Positions 35,212 through 43,887 of a stretch of 64,000 nucleotides of DNA are shown here, one piece after another. The notes beneath the pieces are model-generated. The model searched no databases. It was given only the letters and a program-made list of their open reading frames with translations, and was not told the DNA's origin. How positions within the stretch are numbered: position 1 is the stretch's first letter; every line of letters begins with the position of its first letter. Both the position numbers and the translations under genes were made by a program. The DNA comes from Paraburkholderia dioscoreae (GTDB lineage: Bacteria; Pseudomonadota; Gammaproteobacteria; Burkholderiales; Burkholderiaceae), in assembly GCF_902459535.1 (NCBI RefSeq), contig NZ_LR699554.1:2108001-2172000 (forward strand). The letters run 5' to 3'.

Positions 35212-35230
35212 GGTAATACGAATCGTTACC
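35212..35230 (-). promoter_or_regulatory. Fur-box-like dyad upstream of the siderophore receptor
   Basis: GGTAATACGAATCGTTACC has GGTAA/TTACC ends and a core resembling Fur 6-1-6 half-sites (AACGAT-T-CGTATT on the minus strand). It lies about 87 bp before the receptor ATG, suggesting iron repression. Confidence 0.4.
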
Positions 35231-35382
35231 GTTTGCATTTATTCAAATTTTCGTCAATCTGACACATTTGCAGGGCTTTTTTAAAATTACATTTTGCTTT
35301 CTTGTTGATTTTCGCTGAACTGTCTGCCGGAGGAACGAACGTCTTTCTCTGCAGGCACTGAGCTATACCGGGCATTACCGAT

Positions 35383-35417
35383 ATGGTTAACCATTTTTTG
35401 TTATTATGGTTGACCAT
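35383..35417. promoter_or_regulatory. Tandem ATGGTYRACCAT palindromes upstream of the CynX-like gene
   Basis: ATGGTTAACCAT (35383-35394, perfect) and ATGGTTGACCAT (35406-35417), repeated at 23-bp centre spacing and separated by a T-rich stretch. TGGT-N2-ACCA cores suit a GntR/FCD or similar dimeric repressor. They lie 100-130 bp before the preferred start at 35517. Confidence 0.55.
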
Positions 35418-35516
35418 ACAAAACACCGCGCGCCTTCCATGCCGTCGCCACGCTCCCGTTCCATAGCAGCGTTCGCCTACAACTCACCGCCCCTTCCTCT
35501 CGCGACCAGGATCATT

Positions 35517-36758
35517 GTGAATTCACACTCCACCGCCAGTCCGACCCGCACTTCCGCTCGCCACGCCGCTGTGGCGCTAAAGTGGCAAGACGTCGTGTGG
35601 CTGGGCGCTATCATCGCGATCGGCATCAACCTGCGCCCGCTGCTGACCTCGATTAGCCCGTTGATGACGACGATCCGCGACGCAACCGGCCTCAGTTTCT
35701 ACGGCGTGTCGTTGCTGACCAGTCTGCCGGTCGTCGCGATGGGCATCGGCGCATTCGGTGCGGGCGCGTTGGCGCGGACAATCGGCGAGACACGCGGCGT
35801 CGCGCTCGGCCTGCTGGCTATCGCGCTCGCCTGCGCGGCACGGTGGACGGCATCGAGCGGTGCGGCGCTATGGGCTACGGCATTGCTGGCAGGCGCGGGC
35901 GTCGCCGCGATCCAGGCATTGCTGCCCGCCGTGATGAAGCAGCGTTTCCATGCACGCGTGCCACTCGCAATGGGTGTATTCTCCGCGTCCATCATGGGTG
36001 GTGGCGGGCTGGGCGCCAGTTTGAGCCCGTGGGTAAGCCACGCGATGCAGTCATGGCAAGCGGGGCTCGCGGTATGGACGATTCCGGCTTGTGCCGCACT
36101 GGTCTGCTGGTTGGCATTGCAGCGGCGCTCTTGCGGGACCGGCGCCGCGGCAAAGCCTGCACCGGCGCATGCCTCCACTCTTTCCCTATGGCGCACGCGC
36201 CGCGCGTGGACGCTCGGGCTTTACTTCGGCATCGTCAACGGCGGCTATACGAGTCTTGTCGCGTGGTTGCCGGCGTTCTACCAGCAGCGCGGCGCGAGCG
36301 TGGCGGCGAGCGGTTCGCTGCTGGCCGGCATGACGGTGTTTCAGGCCACGGCAGCCTTGCTGCTGCCGCTCGCCGCAGCGTCGTTCCGGGATCGCCGGCC
36401 GTGGCTGATGCTCGGCCTCTCGGCGCAATTGTTCGGACTGCTTGGCTTGATTGCCTGGCCCGATGCCGCGCCCTTGCTGTGGGTCGCCGTAGCAGGCGCA
36501 GGACTGGGCGGGACTTTCTCGCTGACACTCGTCACCGCCCTGGATCATTCAACCGATCACCGCGTGGCCGGCGAACTCGTCGCCTTCACCCAAGGCGTGG
36601 GCTTCATCGTAGCGGCCGTCGCGCCGGTCGTCACCGGCCTCGTGCGCGGCTGGAGCGGCGGCTTCGACGCCGCGTGGACCATGCTGGCCGGCTGCGTCGT
36701 AGCCATGATGGCGCTGAGTTTTCTGTTCTCGCCTCGCAGTTGCGGCCAATGGCGCTGA
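35517..36758 (+). CDS. CynX/NimT-family MFS transporter
   Basis: 413 aa from a GTG at 35517 with AGGA upstream. The ATG at 35406 would place the start codon inside a palindromic operator and add 37 low-complexity residues. Twelve helices with the CynX/NimT pattern GIAIGINLRPLLTSISPLMTTIRDATGLS-like start (IAIGINLRPLLTS), ALLPAVMKQRFHARVPLAMG and TALDHSTDHRVAGELVAFTQ. Relatives carry cyanate, nitroimidazole or other small anions. It precedes nasT-nasS but is not clearly in their operon. Confidence 0.85.
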   Translation: MNSHSTASPTRTSARHAAVALKWQDVVWLGAIIAIGINLRPLLTSISPLMTTIRDATGLSFYGVSLLTSLPVVAMGIGAFGAGALARTIGETRGVALGLLAIALACAARWTASSGAALWATALLAGAGVAAIQALLPAVMKQRFHARVPLAMGVFSASIMGGGGLGASLSPWVSHAMQSWQAGLAVWTIPACAALVCWLALQRRSCGTGAAAKPAPAHASTLSLWRTRRAWTLGLYFGIVNGGYTSLVAWLPAFYQQRGASVAASGSLLAGMTVFQATAALLLPLAAASFRDRRPWLMLGLSAQLFGLLGLIAWPDAAPLLWVAVAGAGLGGTFSLTLVTALDHSTDHRVAGELVAFTQGVGFIVAAVAPVVTGLVRGWSGGFDAAWTMLAGCVVAMMALSFLFSPRSCGQWR

Positions 36759-36887
36759 AGGATTGAGCGGCCCGTCATGCGCCGCTTCGGTGCATGAACC
36801 TCGCATGCCCCTCGCAGGTGCAGTGGCGGCGGCCCACGCAAACGGCAAGTCCGTGATTGCGTTAGTTTCAAGCCGGCACGGATCGAC

Positions 36888-36903
36888 TGGCATAGCCGTT
36901 GCT
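36888..36903 (+). promoter_or_regulatory. Putative sigma-54 promoter of nasT-nasS
   Basis: TGGCATAGCCGTTGCT: GG (36889-36890) and GC (36901-36902) 10 bases apart, both blocks close to consensus. Predicted start near 36914, 24 nt before the nasT ATG. Fits nitrogen control of the Nas regulators. Confidence 0.6.
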
Positions 36904-36937
36904 TTATTCCTCACAGCCGTCGATAAAGCCCCACTCC

Positions 36938-37513
36938 ATGCTGCGTGTTCTCCTCGTAACCGACACCGATAAGCCCATCGGCGATCTCCGCGACGCCCTT
37001 GCCCGACTCGGCTACGAGATGCTGGCGGGCACCGCCACGCCGCAAGCATTACATCGCGTGGTACAGAGCGAACGGCCCGATGTCATCATCATCGATACGG
37101 AATCGCCGTCGCGCGATACGCTCGAACAGCTTGCCGTGATGAACGCCACCGCGCCGCGCCCGGTGCTAATGTTCAGCCACGACGCCAACCAGCAGTTGAT
37201 CCGCGACGCCGTCGGCGCGGGCGTCACGGCCTATCTCGTCGAGGGTCTGGCGACCGAGCGTCTCGCGCCGATTCTCGAAGTCGCGCTCGCGCGTTTTGCG
37301 CAGGAATCGCAATTGCGCGAACGCCTCGCGCAAGTCGAAAACGAACTCGCCGAGCGCAAGCTGATCGATCGCGCCAAACGTCTGCTGATGGATCAGCAAA
37401 AGATCACCGAACACGCCGCCTACGCCAACCTGCGCAAACGCGCGATGAACCAGGGCGTCAAACTCGCCGAAGTCGCGCGCGCCATTCTCGCGTCGGCCGA
37501 CTCGCTCAAATGA
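36938..37513 (+). CDS. nasT: NasT-type ANTAR antiterminator
   Basis: 191 aa. An N-terminal receiver-like domain (MLRVLLVTDTDKP, phosphorylation-site-like Asp in VIIIDTESPSRD) lacks the conserved switch Lys of true receivers (AYLVEGL where VKP is expected). A coiled-coil linker leads to a C-terminal ANTAR RNA-binding domain (AERKLIDRAKRLLMDQQKITEHAAYANLRKRAMNQG). NasT binds leader hairpins of nitrate-assimilation mRNAs and is held inactive by NasS. Followed 10 bp later by nasS. Confidence 0.9.
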   Translation: MLRVLLVTDTDKPIGDLRDALARLGYEMLAGTATPQALHRVVQSERPDVIIIDTESPSRDTLEQLAVMNATAPRPVLMFSHDANQQLIRDAVGAGVTAYLVEGLATERLAPILEVALARFAQESQLRERLAQVENELAERKLIDRAKRLLMDQQKITEHAAYANLRKRAMNQGVKLAEVARAILASADSLK

Positions 37514-37523
37514 AGCGCCGTCC

Positions 37524-38681
37524 ATGAACTCTCCTACCACCACCGCACTCGCCGCGTCGTCCGCATTGGAAAAGCTCGAGAAGACCCATTTGCGGCTCGG
37601 TTTCGTGGCGCTCTCGGATGCCGCGCCGCTCGTCGCGGCCAAGCTGCTCGAATTCGGCCACGCGCACGGCCTGACGCTGGAGTTGTGCCGTCAGCCGTCA
37701 TGGGCCGCCGTGCGTGACAAACTGCTGTCGGGCGATCTGGACGCGGCGCACGCCCTTTATGGACTCGTCTACGGCGTGCAGTTGGGTCTCGGCGGACCAC
37801 AAACGGATATGGCCGTGCTGATGGTACTCAACCGCAACGGCCAGGCCATCACGCTGTCGAACCGTCTCGCCGATGCGCTCGCCAAGCACGGCACACTGCC
37901 CAAGGCGCTCGCGACGCTCGGCCGCAAGCCGGTCTTCGCGCAGACCTTCCCGACCGGCACGCACGCCATGTGGCTGTACTACTGGCTGGCGTCGCAAGGT
38001 GTGGATCCGTTGCGCGATATCGAGAGCGTGGTGATCCCTCCGCCGCAAATGGTCGCGGCGCTCGCCGAAGACAAACTCGACGGCCTGTGCGTCGGCGAGC
38101 CCTGGAATACGCAGGCCGAAGCGCAGGGCGTGGGCAGAACGATCGCTTATACGAGCGACGTGTGGCCCGATCATCCCGAGAAAGTGCTGGCGTGCCGGCG
38201 CGATTTTGTCAGCGCGAATCCGAATGCCGCGCGCGCGCTGGTGCAAACCATGCTCGAAGCGTGCCGCTGGCTCGACGGCGCGGGACATCGCGAGGAAATC
38301 GCGCGCTGGCTTGCGCGGCCAGACTATGTGGGCATCGATGCAACGTTGATTGCTGCGCGCCTCGGCAACGCGATCGCGGCTTCCGCGCCGGGCGGCCTGC
38401 CCGTGCGGTTCTTCGACAACGGCGCGGTGAATTATCCGCGGGCGTTCGAAGGCGCATGGTTTCTCACGCAGTTCGAGCGCTGGGGCATGATCGACGCGCG
38501 CGCGGATTATGCGGACATCGCCGCGCGGATCAACCAGACGCAGTTGTATCGCGAGGCAGCCGCCGCTATGAACGTGGCCGTGCCGGAAGAAAGCGCTTCA
38601 CAGGTATTGATCGACGGCGAAACATGGGGCAGCGGCACGTCGCCCACCGGTTATGCACGGCGCTTTCCGATTCGCCGCTAG
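37524..38681 (+). CDS. nasS: NasS-type nitrate/nitrite sensor
   Basis: 385 aa NrtA/CmpA-family solute-binding fold (LRLGFVALSDAAPLVAAKLLEFGHAHGLTLEL, SWAAVRDKLLSGDLDAAHALYGLVYG, FPTGTHAMWLYYWLASQGVDP, GLCVGEPWNTQAEAQG) without a signal peptide. That marks the cytoplasmic sensor NasS and not a periplasmic nitrate-binding protein. It sequesters NasT until nitrate or nitrite binds. The nitrate reductase or transport operon that it should control is not adjacent. Confidence 0.88.
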   Translation: MNSPTTTALAASSALEKLEKTHLRLGFVALSDAAPLVAAKLLEFGHAHGLTLELCRQPSWAAVRDKLLSGDLDAAHALYGLVYGVQLGLGGPQTDMAVLMVLNRNGQAITLSNRLADALAKHGTLPKALATLGRKPVFAQTFPTGTHAMWLYYWLASQGVDPLRDIESVVIPPPQMVAALAEDKLDGLCVGEPWNTQAEAQGVGRTIAYTSDVWPDHPEKVLACRRDFVSANPNAARALVQTMLEACRWLDGAGHREEIARWLARPDYVGIDATLIAARLGNAIAASAPGGLPVRFFDNGAVNYPRAFEGAWFLTQFERWGMIDARADYADIAARINQTQLYREAAAAMNVAVPEESASQVLIDGETWGSGTSPTGYARRFPIRR

Positions 38682-38699
38682 ATCCCGGCCGCGCGCGGG

Positions 38700-40118
38700 T
38701 CACGCCGTATTCAACGGCGGAAACAGCACGCTGACGACTAAGCCGCCGCCGTGTGCATCGGTGAGCGCAACCAGTGCACCGTGCACGCGCGCGATTTCCC
38801 TCACGATCGACAAACCCAGCCCACTGCCCTCGACCGCCTGCGTCGCCTCGCTGCGATAGAAGCGTTCGAACACCGCCTCGCGTTCGCCCGCGGCAATGCC
38901 CGGTCCATTGTCGATCACCTGCAGCAATGCCTGCGCCCCTTCGCGCGCAACTCGCACGGTAATCACCGCACCGTCGCCGGAATAACGGATCGCGTTGTCG
39001 ATCAGATTGCCGACCAGCTCCGCGAGCAGATCGCCCTGCCCCATCACGTCGATACGCGCGTCCTGTTCGAAGCCGAGATCGATGCCGCGTGCGCGCGCCA
39101 CCGGCGACCAGTCGAGCGTCACGCTGCGCGTCACCTTATGCAACGACAGTGCCGCATGTTTGACGGTGTAGCCACTGTGCGCATCGAGCCGCGAGAGCGA
39201 CAGCAACTGCTGAACAATATGCACCGCGTGTTGCACCGCGCGATTCAACCGCCGCAAATGCACCCCTTGCCGACGATGCCCGCCCGAATTCTCCTCCACA
39301 CCGTCGATATCGCGCAGCGCCAGTTCGGACTCCGCCTGAATCACCGCCAGCGGTGTTTTCAACTGATGCGCGGCGTCGTTGAAAAAGCGCCTGCGCGATG
39401 ACTGCATCAGTTGCGTGCGGCCGATGTACTGATTGATCGAATCGACCAGCGGCGTCACTTCGCTCGGCAGCCCGACCGTGTCGAGCGGCGTCGGATCGTC
39501 CTCGGCGCGCGCCGCCACTTTCGCCGACAGACGGTTCAACGGCCGCAAGCCGCGCGCCACGCCCAGCCACACGATGCCGAGCGCGAGCACCACCAGCAGG
39601 CCTTCCTGTTGCAGCGAGCCGGTGAGAATCTCGCGCGCCAACGCCTGACGCTGCTCGATCGTTTCGCCGACCCTCACCAGCACCACCCGCGTCTGCGCGC
39701 TCGGCACGTCGTGCACGGGCAGCCTGAGCATGGCGATACGCAGCGGACGGCCGCGAAACACGTCGTCGTAGAAACGCACGCTGTAGGGCTCGCCCGGCAT
39801 TTTTCCGGGGTCCGGCAAGTCAGGATAGCCGGTCACCACACGGCCGCCTTCCTCGCGAATCTGATAGTAGATGTTGCCGCCGCCGTTCGATTCGAACATC
39901 TCCAGCGCGAGATAGGGAAGATCGACTTCGATCTCGCCGTCGCGCAAGCGGATGCCGTCGCGAATCGAGCGCAGCGAAAATTCGAGCGTGCGGTCAAAAG
40001 CCGCATGCGCCGCGTTCATGGCGCGCTGATACGTGAGCCACGCGTCGAGCCCGAGCAGCAGAAGCAGCGGCACTAGCAGCCACAGCGCAACCCGCACGCG
40101 CAGGTTCGGCTGCGTCAT
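38700..40118 (-). CDS. TctE-type sensor histidine kinase
   Basis: 472 aa. First helix at about residues 9-29, a 140-residue periplasmic sensor region, second helix about 172-191, HAMP-like linker, DHp with phosphoacceptor His251 (FFNDAAHQLKTPLAVIQ), and a HATPase with N box LIDNAIRYSGDG, G1 IDNGPGI and GSGLGLSIV. It overlaps its response regulator by 4 bp. Tct-type kinases usually sense organic acids or metals for an adjacent transporter, here the divergent ABC operon. Confidence 0.9.
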   Translation of the reverse strand: MTQPNLRVRVALWLLVPLLLLLGLDAWLTYQRAMNAAHAAFDRTLEFSLRSIRDGIRLRDGEIEVDLPYLALEMFESNGGGNIYYQIREEGGRVVTGYPDLPDPGKMPGEPYSVRFYDDVFRGRPLRIAMLRLPVHDVPSAQTRVVLVRVGETIEQRQALAREILTGSLQQEGLLVVLALGIVWLGVARGLRPLNRLSAKVAARAEDDPTPLDTVGLPSEVTPLVDSINQYIGRTQLMQSSRRRFFNDAAHQLKTPLAVIQAESELALRDIDGVEENSGGHRRQGVHLRRLNRAVQHAVHIVQQLLSLSRLDAHSGYTVKHAALSLHKVTRSVTLDWSPVARARGIDLGFEQDARIDVMGQGDLLAELVGNLIDNAIRYSGDGAVITVRVAREGAQALLQVIDNGPGIAAGEREAVFERFYRSEATQAVEGSGLGLSIVREIARVHGALVALTDAHGGGLVVSVLFPPLNTA

Positions 40119-40786
40119 GCGCTTTTTGCTTCCAGCAGATAGCCGAGCCCGCGCAGCGTCACGATGCCGACCGAACTGCGTTCGAGTTTCCTGCGCAAGC
40201 GGTGTACATAGATTTCGATGGCGTCCGCGTTCACCGATTCGTCGAGCCCGAAGATTTTCTCCGACAGCGTGTCTTTGTTGATCGCGCGGCCGTTACGCAG
40301 AATCAGCACTTCGAGCACCGAACGCTCGCGCGGCGTCAGCGCGAGCGCTTCTCCGTCGAGCGTGAAGCCACGATCCACGCTGTCGTAAAGCAACGTGCCG
40401 CATTGTGCATGGAGCGGTTCCTGGCCGTGACTGCGGCGTAACAGCGCACGCGCGCGTGCTTCGAGTTCGGTGAGCGCGAAAGGCTTGGCGAGATAGTCGT
40501 CGGCGCCGAGATCGAGACCGCGCACGCGCTCCTCCACCGAACCGTGCGCGGTCAGCATCAGCACCGGCACGGCGTTGCGGCGCGCGCGCAAACGGCGCAG
40601 CACTTCGAGGCCGTCGAGCTTCGGCAAGCCGATATCGAGAATCACCAGTGCGTAGTCCTGAGTGCGTAAGACGTGGTCGGCGGACTCGCCGTCGTGCATG
40701 CAGTCCACCGTGAGTTTTGCGCTGGTCAGCGCGTCGGTAAGCGAACGGGAAAGGATTGGATTGTCTTCGACGAGCAGCACGCGCAT
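40115..40786 (-). CDS. TctD-type OmpR-family response regulator
   Basis: 223 aa from the ATG at 40786. The receiver has acidic pair ED at 7-8, phosphoacceptor Asp51 (ALVILDIGLPKLDG) and switch Lys (DDYLAKPF); the winged HTH C-terminal domain holds TPRERSVLEVLILRNGRAINKDTL and DAIEIYVHRLRRKL. Cotranscribed with the kinase and divergent from the ABC transporter with a 139-bp gap, its likely target. Confidence 0.92.
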   Translation of the reverse strand: MRVLLVEDNPILSRSLTDALTSAKLTVDCMHDGESADHVLRTQDYALVILDIGLPKLDGLEVLRRLRARRNAVPVLMLTAHGSVEERVRGLDLGADDYLAKPFALTELEARARALLRRSHGQEPLHAQCGTLLYDSVDRGFTLDGEALALTPRERSVLEVLILRNGRAINKDTLSEKIFGLDESVNADAIEIYVHRLRRKLERSSVGIVTLRGLGYLLEAKSA

Positions 40787-40925
40787 AAGCAGAATCCCAG
40801 GGAAATCCATGAGGCGAATTCGACCATTGTGACGCATTTCCTTCGAAAATTGAAAGCATTCAGAAAGCGTCGACCTCTTACCATTCGCCTACACAAAACC
40901 AACACGAAGTTTTCTGGAGGAAGAC

Positions 40926-42014
40926 GTGCAAAACGCTTTGAAGGTACTCGCAGTAGCTGCCGCATTCGCCGTAAATTCAGCATGGGCGGCCATTCCCGCC
41001 GGTTATCCCGGTGATTACCAGGCCACGGTCGACGGGGCTAGAAAGGAAGGCAAGCTGATTGTCTACTCGGTCACGGACACCGCGCTGGTGCGCCCGCTCA
41101 TCAAGGACTTCGAAAGCCTGTACGGCGTCAAGGTCGAGTACAACGACATGAACAGCACCGAGCTGTACAACCGCTACATCAGCGAAAACGCGGCGAGCAG
41201 CACCAGTGCCGACGTGCTGTGGAGCTCGGCGATGGATCTGCAGGTCAAGCTAGTCAACGACGGCCTGATGGCCTCTTACGAATCGCCGGAAGCGAGGCAC
41301 TTGCCGCAATGGGCGCAATACCAGAAGCAGGCTTACGGCACCACGTATGAGCCGCTCGCGATCGTCTACAACAAACGCCTCGTGCCGGCCGGCGACGTGC
41401 CGCAAACGCGCGCCGATCTGATCAAACTGCTGCAAGGCAAGCCCGACCAGTTCAAAGGCAAAGTCACGACCTACGACATCGAAAAGTCCGGCGTCGGCTT
41501 CAACTATCTGACTCAGGACGCGCGCGTCAACCCGCAGGTCACGTGGGATCTGGTGAAAGCGATGGGCGCCACCGGACCGAAGCTGCAATCGAGTACGGGC
41601 GCCATGATGGAGCGCATTTCCTCGGGCGAGAACCTGATCGGCTACAACATTCTCGGCTCGTACGCGCTAACCAAGGCGAAGAAAGATCCGTCGATCGGCT
41701 ACGTCTATCCAAAAGACTACACATTGGTGGTAAGCCGGCTCGTGACGATTTCGAAGAAGGCACAAAGCCCGAACGCCGCCAGGCTGTGGGTCGACTATCT
41801 GCTTTCGCAACGCGGCCAGACCTTGCTGGCCAATCAGGCGAGCCTGTTCTCGATTCGCGGCGACGTGGAAGGTGAAACGTCGATGGCAGGTCTGACGAAG
41901 CAGCTCGGCGACTCGCTCAAACCGATCCCGATCGGCGCAGGCCTGCTGGTCTATCTGGACCAGTCCAAACGCCTCGAATTCCTCAAGCAATGGCAACAGT
42001 CGATCAAGCGCTAG
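40926..42014 (+). CDS. ABC transporter periplasmic binding protein (family 1, AfuA-like)
   Basis: 362 aa from a GTG with GGAGGAAG upstream. A signal peptide (1-21, ending SAWAA) is followed by an AfuA/FutA-like binding fold: YPGDYQATVDGARKEGKLIVYSVTD, VEYNDMNSTELYNRYISENAA and DVLWSSAMDLQVKLVNDGLM. The adjacent double tyrosines of ferric-binding proteins are not visible, so iron is doubtful; phosphonate, sugar-phosphate or carboxylate ligands are alternatives. First gene of a three-gene operon. Confidence 0.88.
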   Translation: MQNALKVLAVAAAFAVNSAWAAIPAGYPGDYQATVDGARKEGKLIVYSVTDTALVRPLIKDFESLYGVKVEYNDMNSTELYNRYISENAASSTSADVLWSSAMDLQVKLVNDGLMASYESPEARHLPQWAQYQKQAYGTTYEPLAIVYNKRLVPAGDVPQTRADLIKLLQGKPDQFKGKVTTYDIEKSGVGFNYLTQDARVNPQVTWDLVKAMGATGPKLQSSTGAMMERISSGENLIGYNILGSYALTKAKKDPSIGYVYPKDYTLVVSRLVTISKKAQSPNAARLWVDYLLSQRGQTLLANQASLFSIRGDVEGETSMAGLTKQLGDSLKPIPIGAGLLVYLDQSKRLEFLKQWQQSIKR

Positions 42015-42088
42015 CCATTCGCGCTTGACACACCGGTGGCCGCACTAACAAACGCGGCCGCCAGCCCTTCCTTCCACACCTGTCGATA

Positions 42089-42106
42089 TGCGGCTTTTAT
42101 GCCGCA
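42089..42106 (+). other. Small hairpin between binding-protein and permease genes
   Basis: TGCGGC / GCCGCA stem with a 6-nt TTTTAT loop, 12 bp before the permease ATG. Could be an mRNA processing or attenuation stem that lets the binding protein be made in excess. Confidence 0.35.
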
Positions 42107-42117
42107 GGGGGACACTC

Positions 42118-43887
42118 ATGCTTTCCACTAGCGCAACCGGACGCCGCGCGGCATCGCCGCACGCGGCAGACGGCGGCTCGATCGGCGCGCTGCCGCGCGG
42201 CGGACTGCAGCCGTTCATGGGACTGCTGCGCTGGCTCGTCGTCGCGGTGCTGACCGTGGCGGTCGCGCTGCCGCTCGGCTTCATCCTGTTGCAGAGCGTT
42301 CTGAACGCGCCGTTCTTCGACGCGAAGCGCACGTTCGGCCTCGCCGGCTTCGAATTCATTTTCAGCGACCCGGACTTCTGGTCCGCGCTAAAGAATTCGT
42401 TCGTCATCGCAGCGGGGATGCTGTTCATCTCGATTCCGCTCGGCGGCATTCTCGCGTTCCTGATGGTGCGCACCGATCTGCCCGGCCGCCGCTGGCTCGA
42501 ACCGCTGCTGCTCACCCCCGTGTTCGTTTCGCCGATGGTGCTCGCCTTCGGCTATGTAGTCGCGGCCGGCCCGGTGGGTTTCTACTCGGTCTGGTGGATG
42601 GAACTGTTCGGCACCGCCGAAGCCCCGTGGACCGTTTATTCGGTGTTCGCCATCACGGTGATCGTCGGCCTCACGCATGTGCCGCACGTGTACCTGTATT
42701 CGTCGGCGGCGCTGCGCAATCTCGGCTCGGACGTCGAAGAAGCGGCGCGTGTGGCCGGCGCGCGGCCGTTTCGCGTCGCCCTCGACGTGAGCCTGCCGAT
42801 GACGCTGCCCGCGTTGCTGTTCGCCGGCGTGCTGGTGTTCTTCCTCGGCTTCGAAGTATTCGGCCTGCCGCTCGTGCTCGGCGATCCCGAGGGACACCTG
42901 GTACTGGCCACGTATCTCTACAAGCTCACCAACAAGCTCGGCGTGCCCTCGTATCACCTGATGGCCGCGGTCGCGATGTGCATCGTCGCGATTACGTTTC
43001 CGCTCGTGCTGCTGCAACGCGGGCTGCTGAAGAGCGCGAACCGCTTCGTCACCGTCAAGGGCAAGGCGGGACGTCAGACCGTGCTGCCGCTCGGCGTGTG
43101 GCGCTGGGTCGCGCTCGGCATCGTCGCGCTGTGGTTGCTGCTGACGGTATTCGTGCCGCTTTCGGGCATCACGCTGCGCGCGTTCGTCACCAACTGGGGG
43201 CAAGGCGTGCATCTCGCCGAAGTCCTCACACTCGCCAACTTCACCGAACTCTTCGAGCAGGACAACCTGGTGCGCGCGATTCTGAACACGCTCGGTATCG
43301 GCGTGTTGGGCGGCGCGCTGGCGGTGGGCTTCTATTCGCTGGTGGCGTTCGCCGGCCATCGCCGCAACGACTGGGCCACGCGTCTGCTCGATTACCTCGT
43401 GTTGCTGCCGCGCGCGGTGCCGGGGCTGCTCGCCGGTCTCGCGTTCCTGTGGATCTTCCTCTTCGTGCCCGGCCTGAAGGAACTGAAGAACTCCATGTGG
43501 AGCATCTGGATCGCCTACACGGTCGTGTGGCTCGCGTACGGCATGCGCCTGATTCAGAGCGCGCTGCTCCAGGTCGGCCCCGAACTCGAAGAAGCCGGAC
43601 GCAGCGTCGGCGCCACGCGTTCGCGCGTCAGTCTCGACGTGACGCTGCCGCTCGTGCGCTTCGGTTTGCTCGCGGCGTGGCTGCTGATTTTCATGATTTT
43701 CGAGCGCGAGTATTCGACCGCCGTCTATCTGCTTTCGCCCGGCACGGAAGTGATCGGCGCGCTGCTGGTATCGCTGTGGGCGACCGGCGCGGTCGATCAG
43801 GTCGCGGCGCTTTCTGTCATCAACATCGCGATGGTCGGTGCCGGGCTCGGCGTCGCGCTGCGCTTCGGAGTGAAATTGCATGGATAA
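42118..43887 (+). CDS. ABC transporter permease, fused double-domain (FbpB-like)
   Basis: 589 aa from the ATG at 42118 with GGGGGA upstream. It has two tandem permease domains with about 12 helices and two EAA loops (VEEAARVAGARPFRVALDVSLPMTLP and LEEAGRSVGATRSRVSLDVTLPLVRFGL). Fused permeases of this type serve Fe3+, 2-aminoethylphosphonate or similar importers. The stop overlaps the ATPase start by 8 bp. Confidence 0.92.
   Translation: MLSTSATGRRAASPHAADGGSIGALPRGGLQPFMGLLRWLVVAVLTVAVALPLGFILLQSVLNAPFFDAKRTFGLAGFEFIFSDPDFWSALKNSFVIAAGMLFISIPLGGILAFLMVRTDLPGRRWLEPLLLTPVFVSPMVLAFGYVVAAGPVGFYSVWWMELFGTAEAPWTVYSVFAITVIVGLTHVPHVYLYSSAALRNLGSDVEEAARVAGARPFRVALDVSLPMTLPALLFAGVLVFFLGFEVFGLPLVLGDPEGHLVLATYLYKLTNKLGVPSYHLMAAVAMCIVAITFPLVLLQRGLLKSANRFVTVKGKAGRQTVLPLGVWRWVALGIVALWLLLTVFVPLSGITLRAFVTNWGQGVHLAEVLTLANFTELFEQDNLVRAILNTLGIGVLGGALAVGFYSLVAFAGHRRNDWATRLLDYLVLLPRAVPGLLAGLAFLWIFLFVPGLKELKNSMWSIWIAYTVVWLAYGMRLIQSALLQVGPELEEAGRSVGATRSRVSLDVTLPLVRFGLLAAWLLIFMIFEREYSTAVYLLSPGTEVIGALLVSLWATGAVDQVAALSVINIAMVGAGLGVALRFGVKLHG

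Noticed and set aside
35406..35516. ATG at 35406 as start of the CynX/NimT-like carrier
   Set aside because: It lies inside the second palindrome, lacks a ribosome site and adds a low-complexity tail; GTG 35517 has AGGA.
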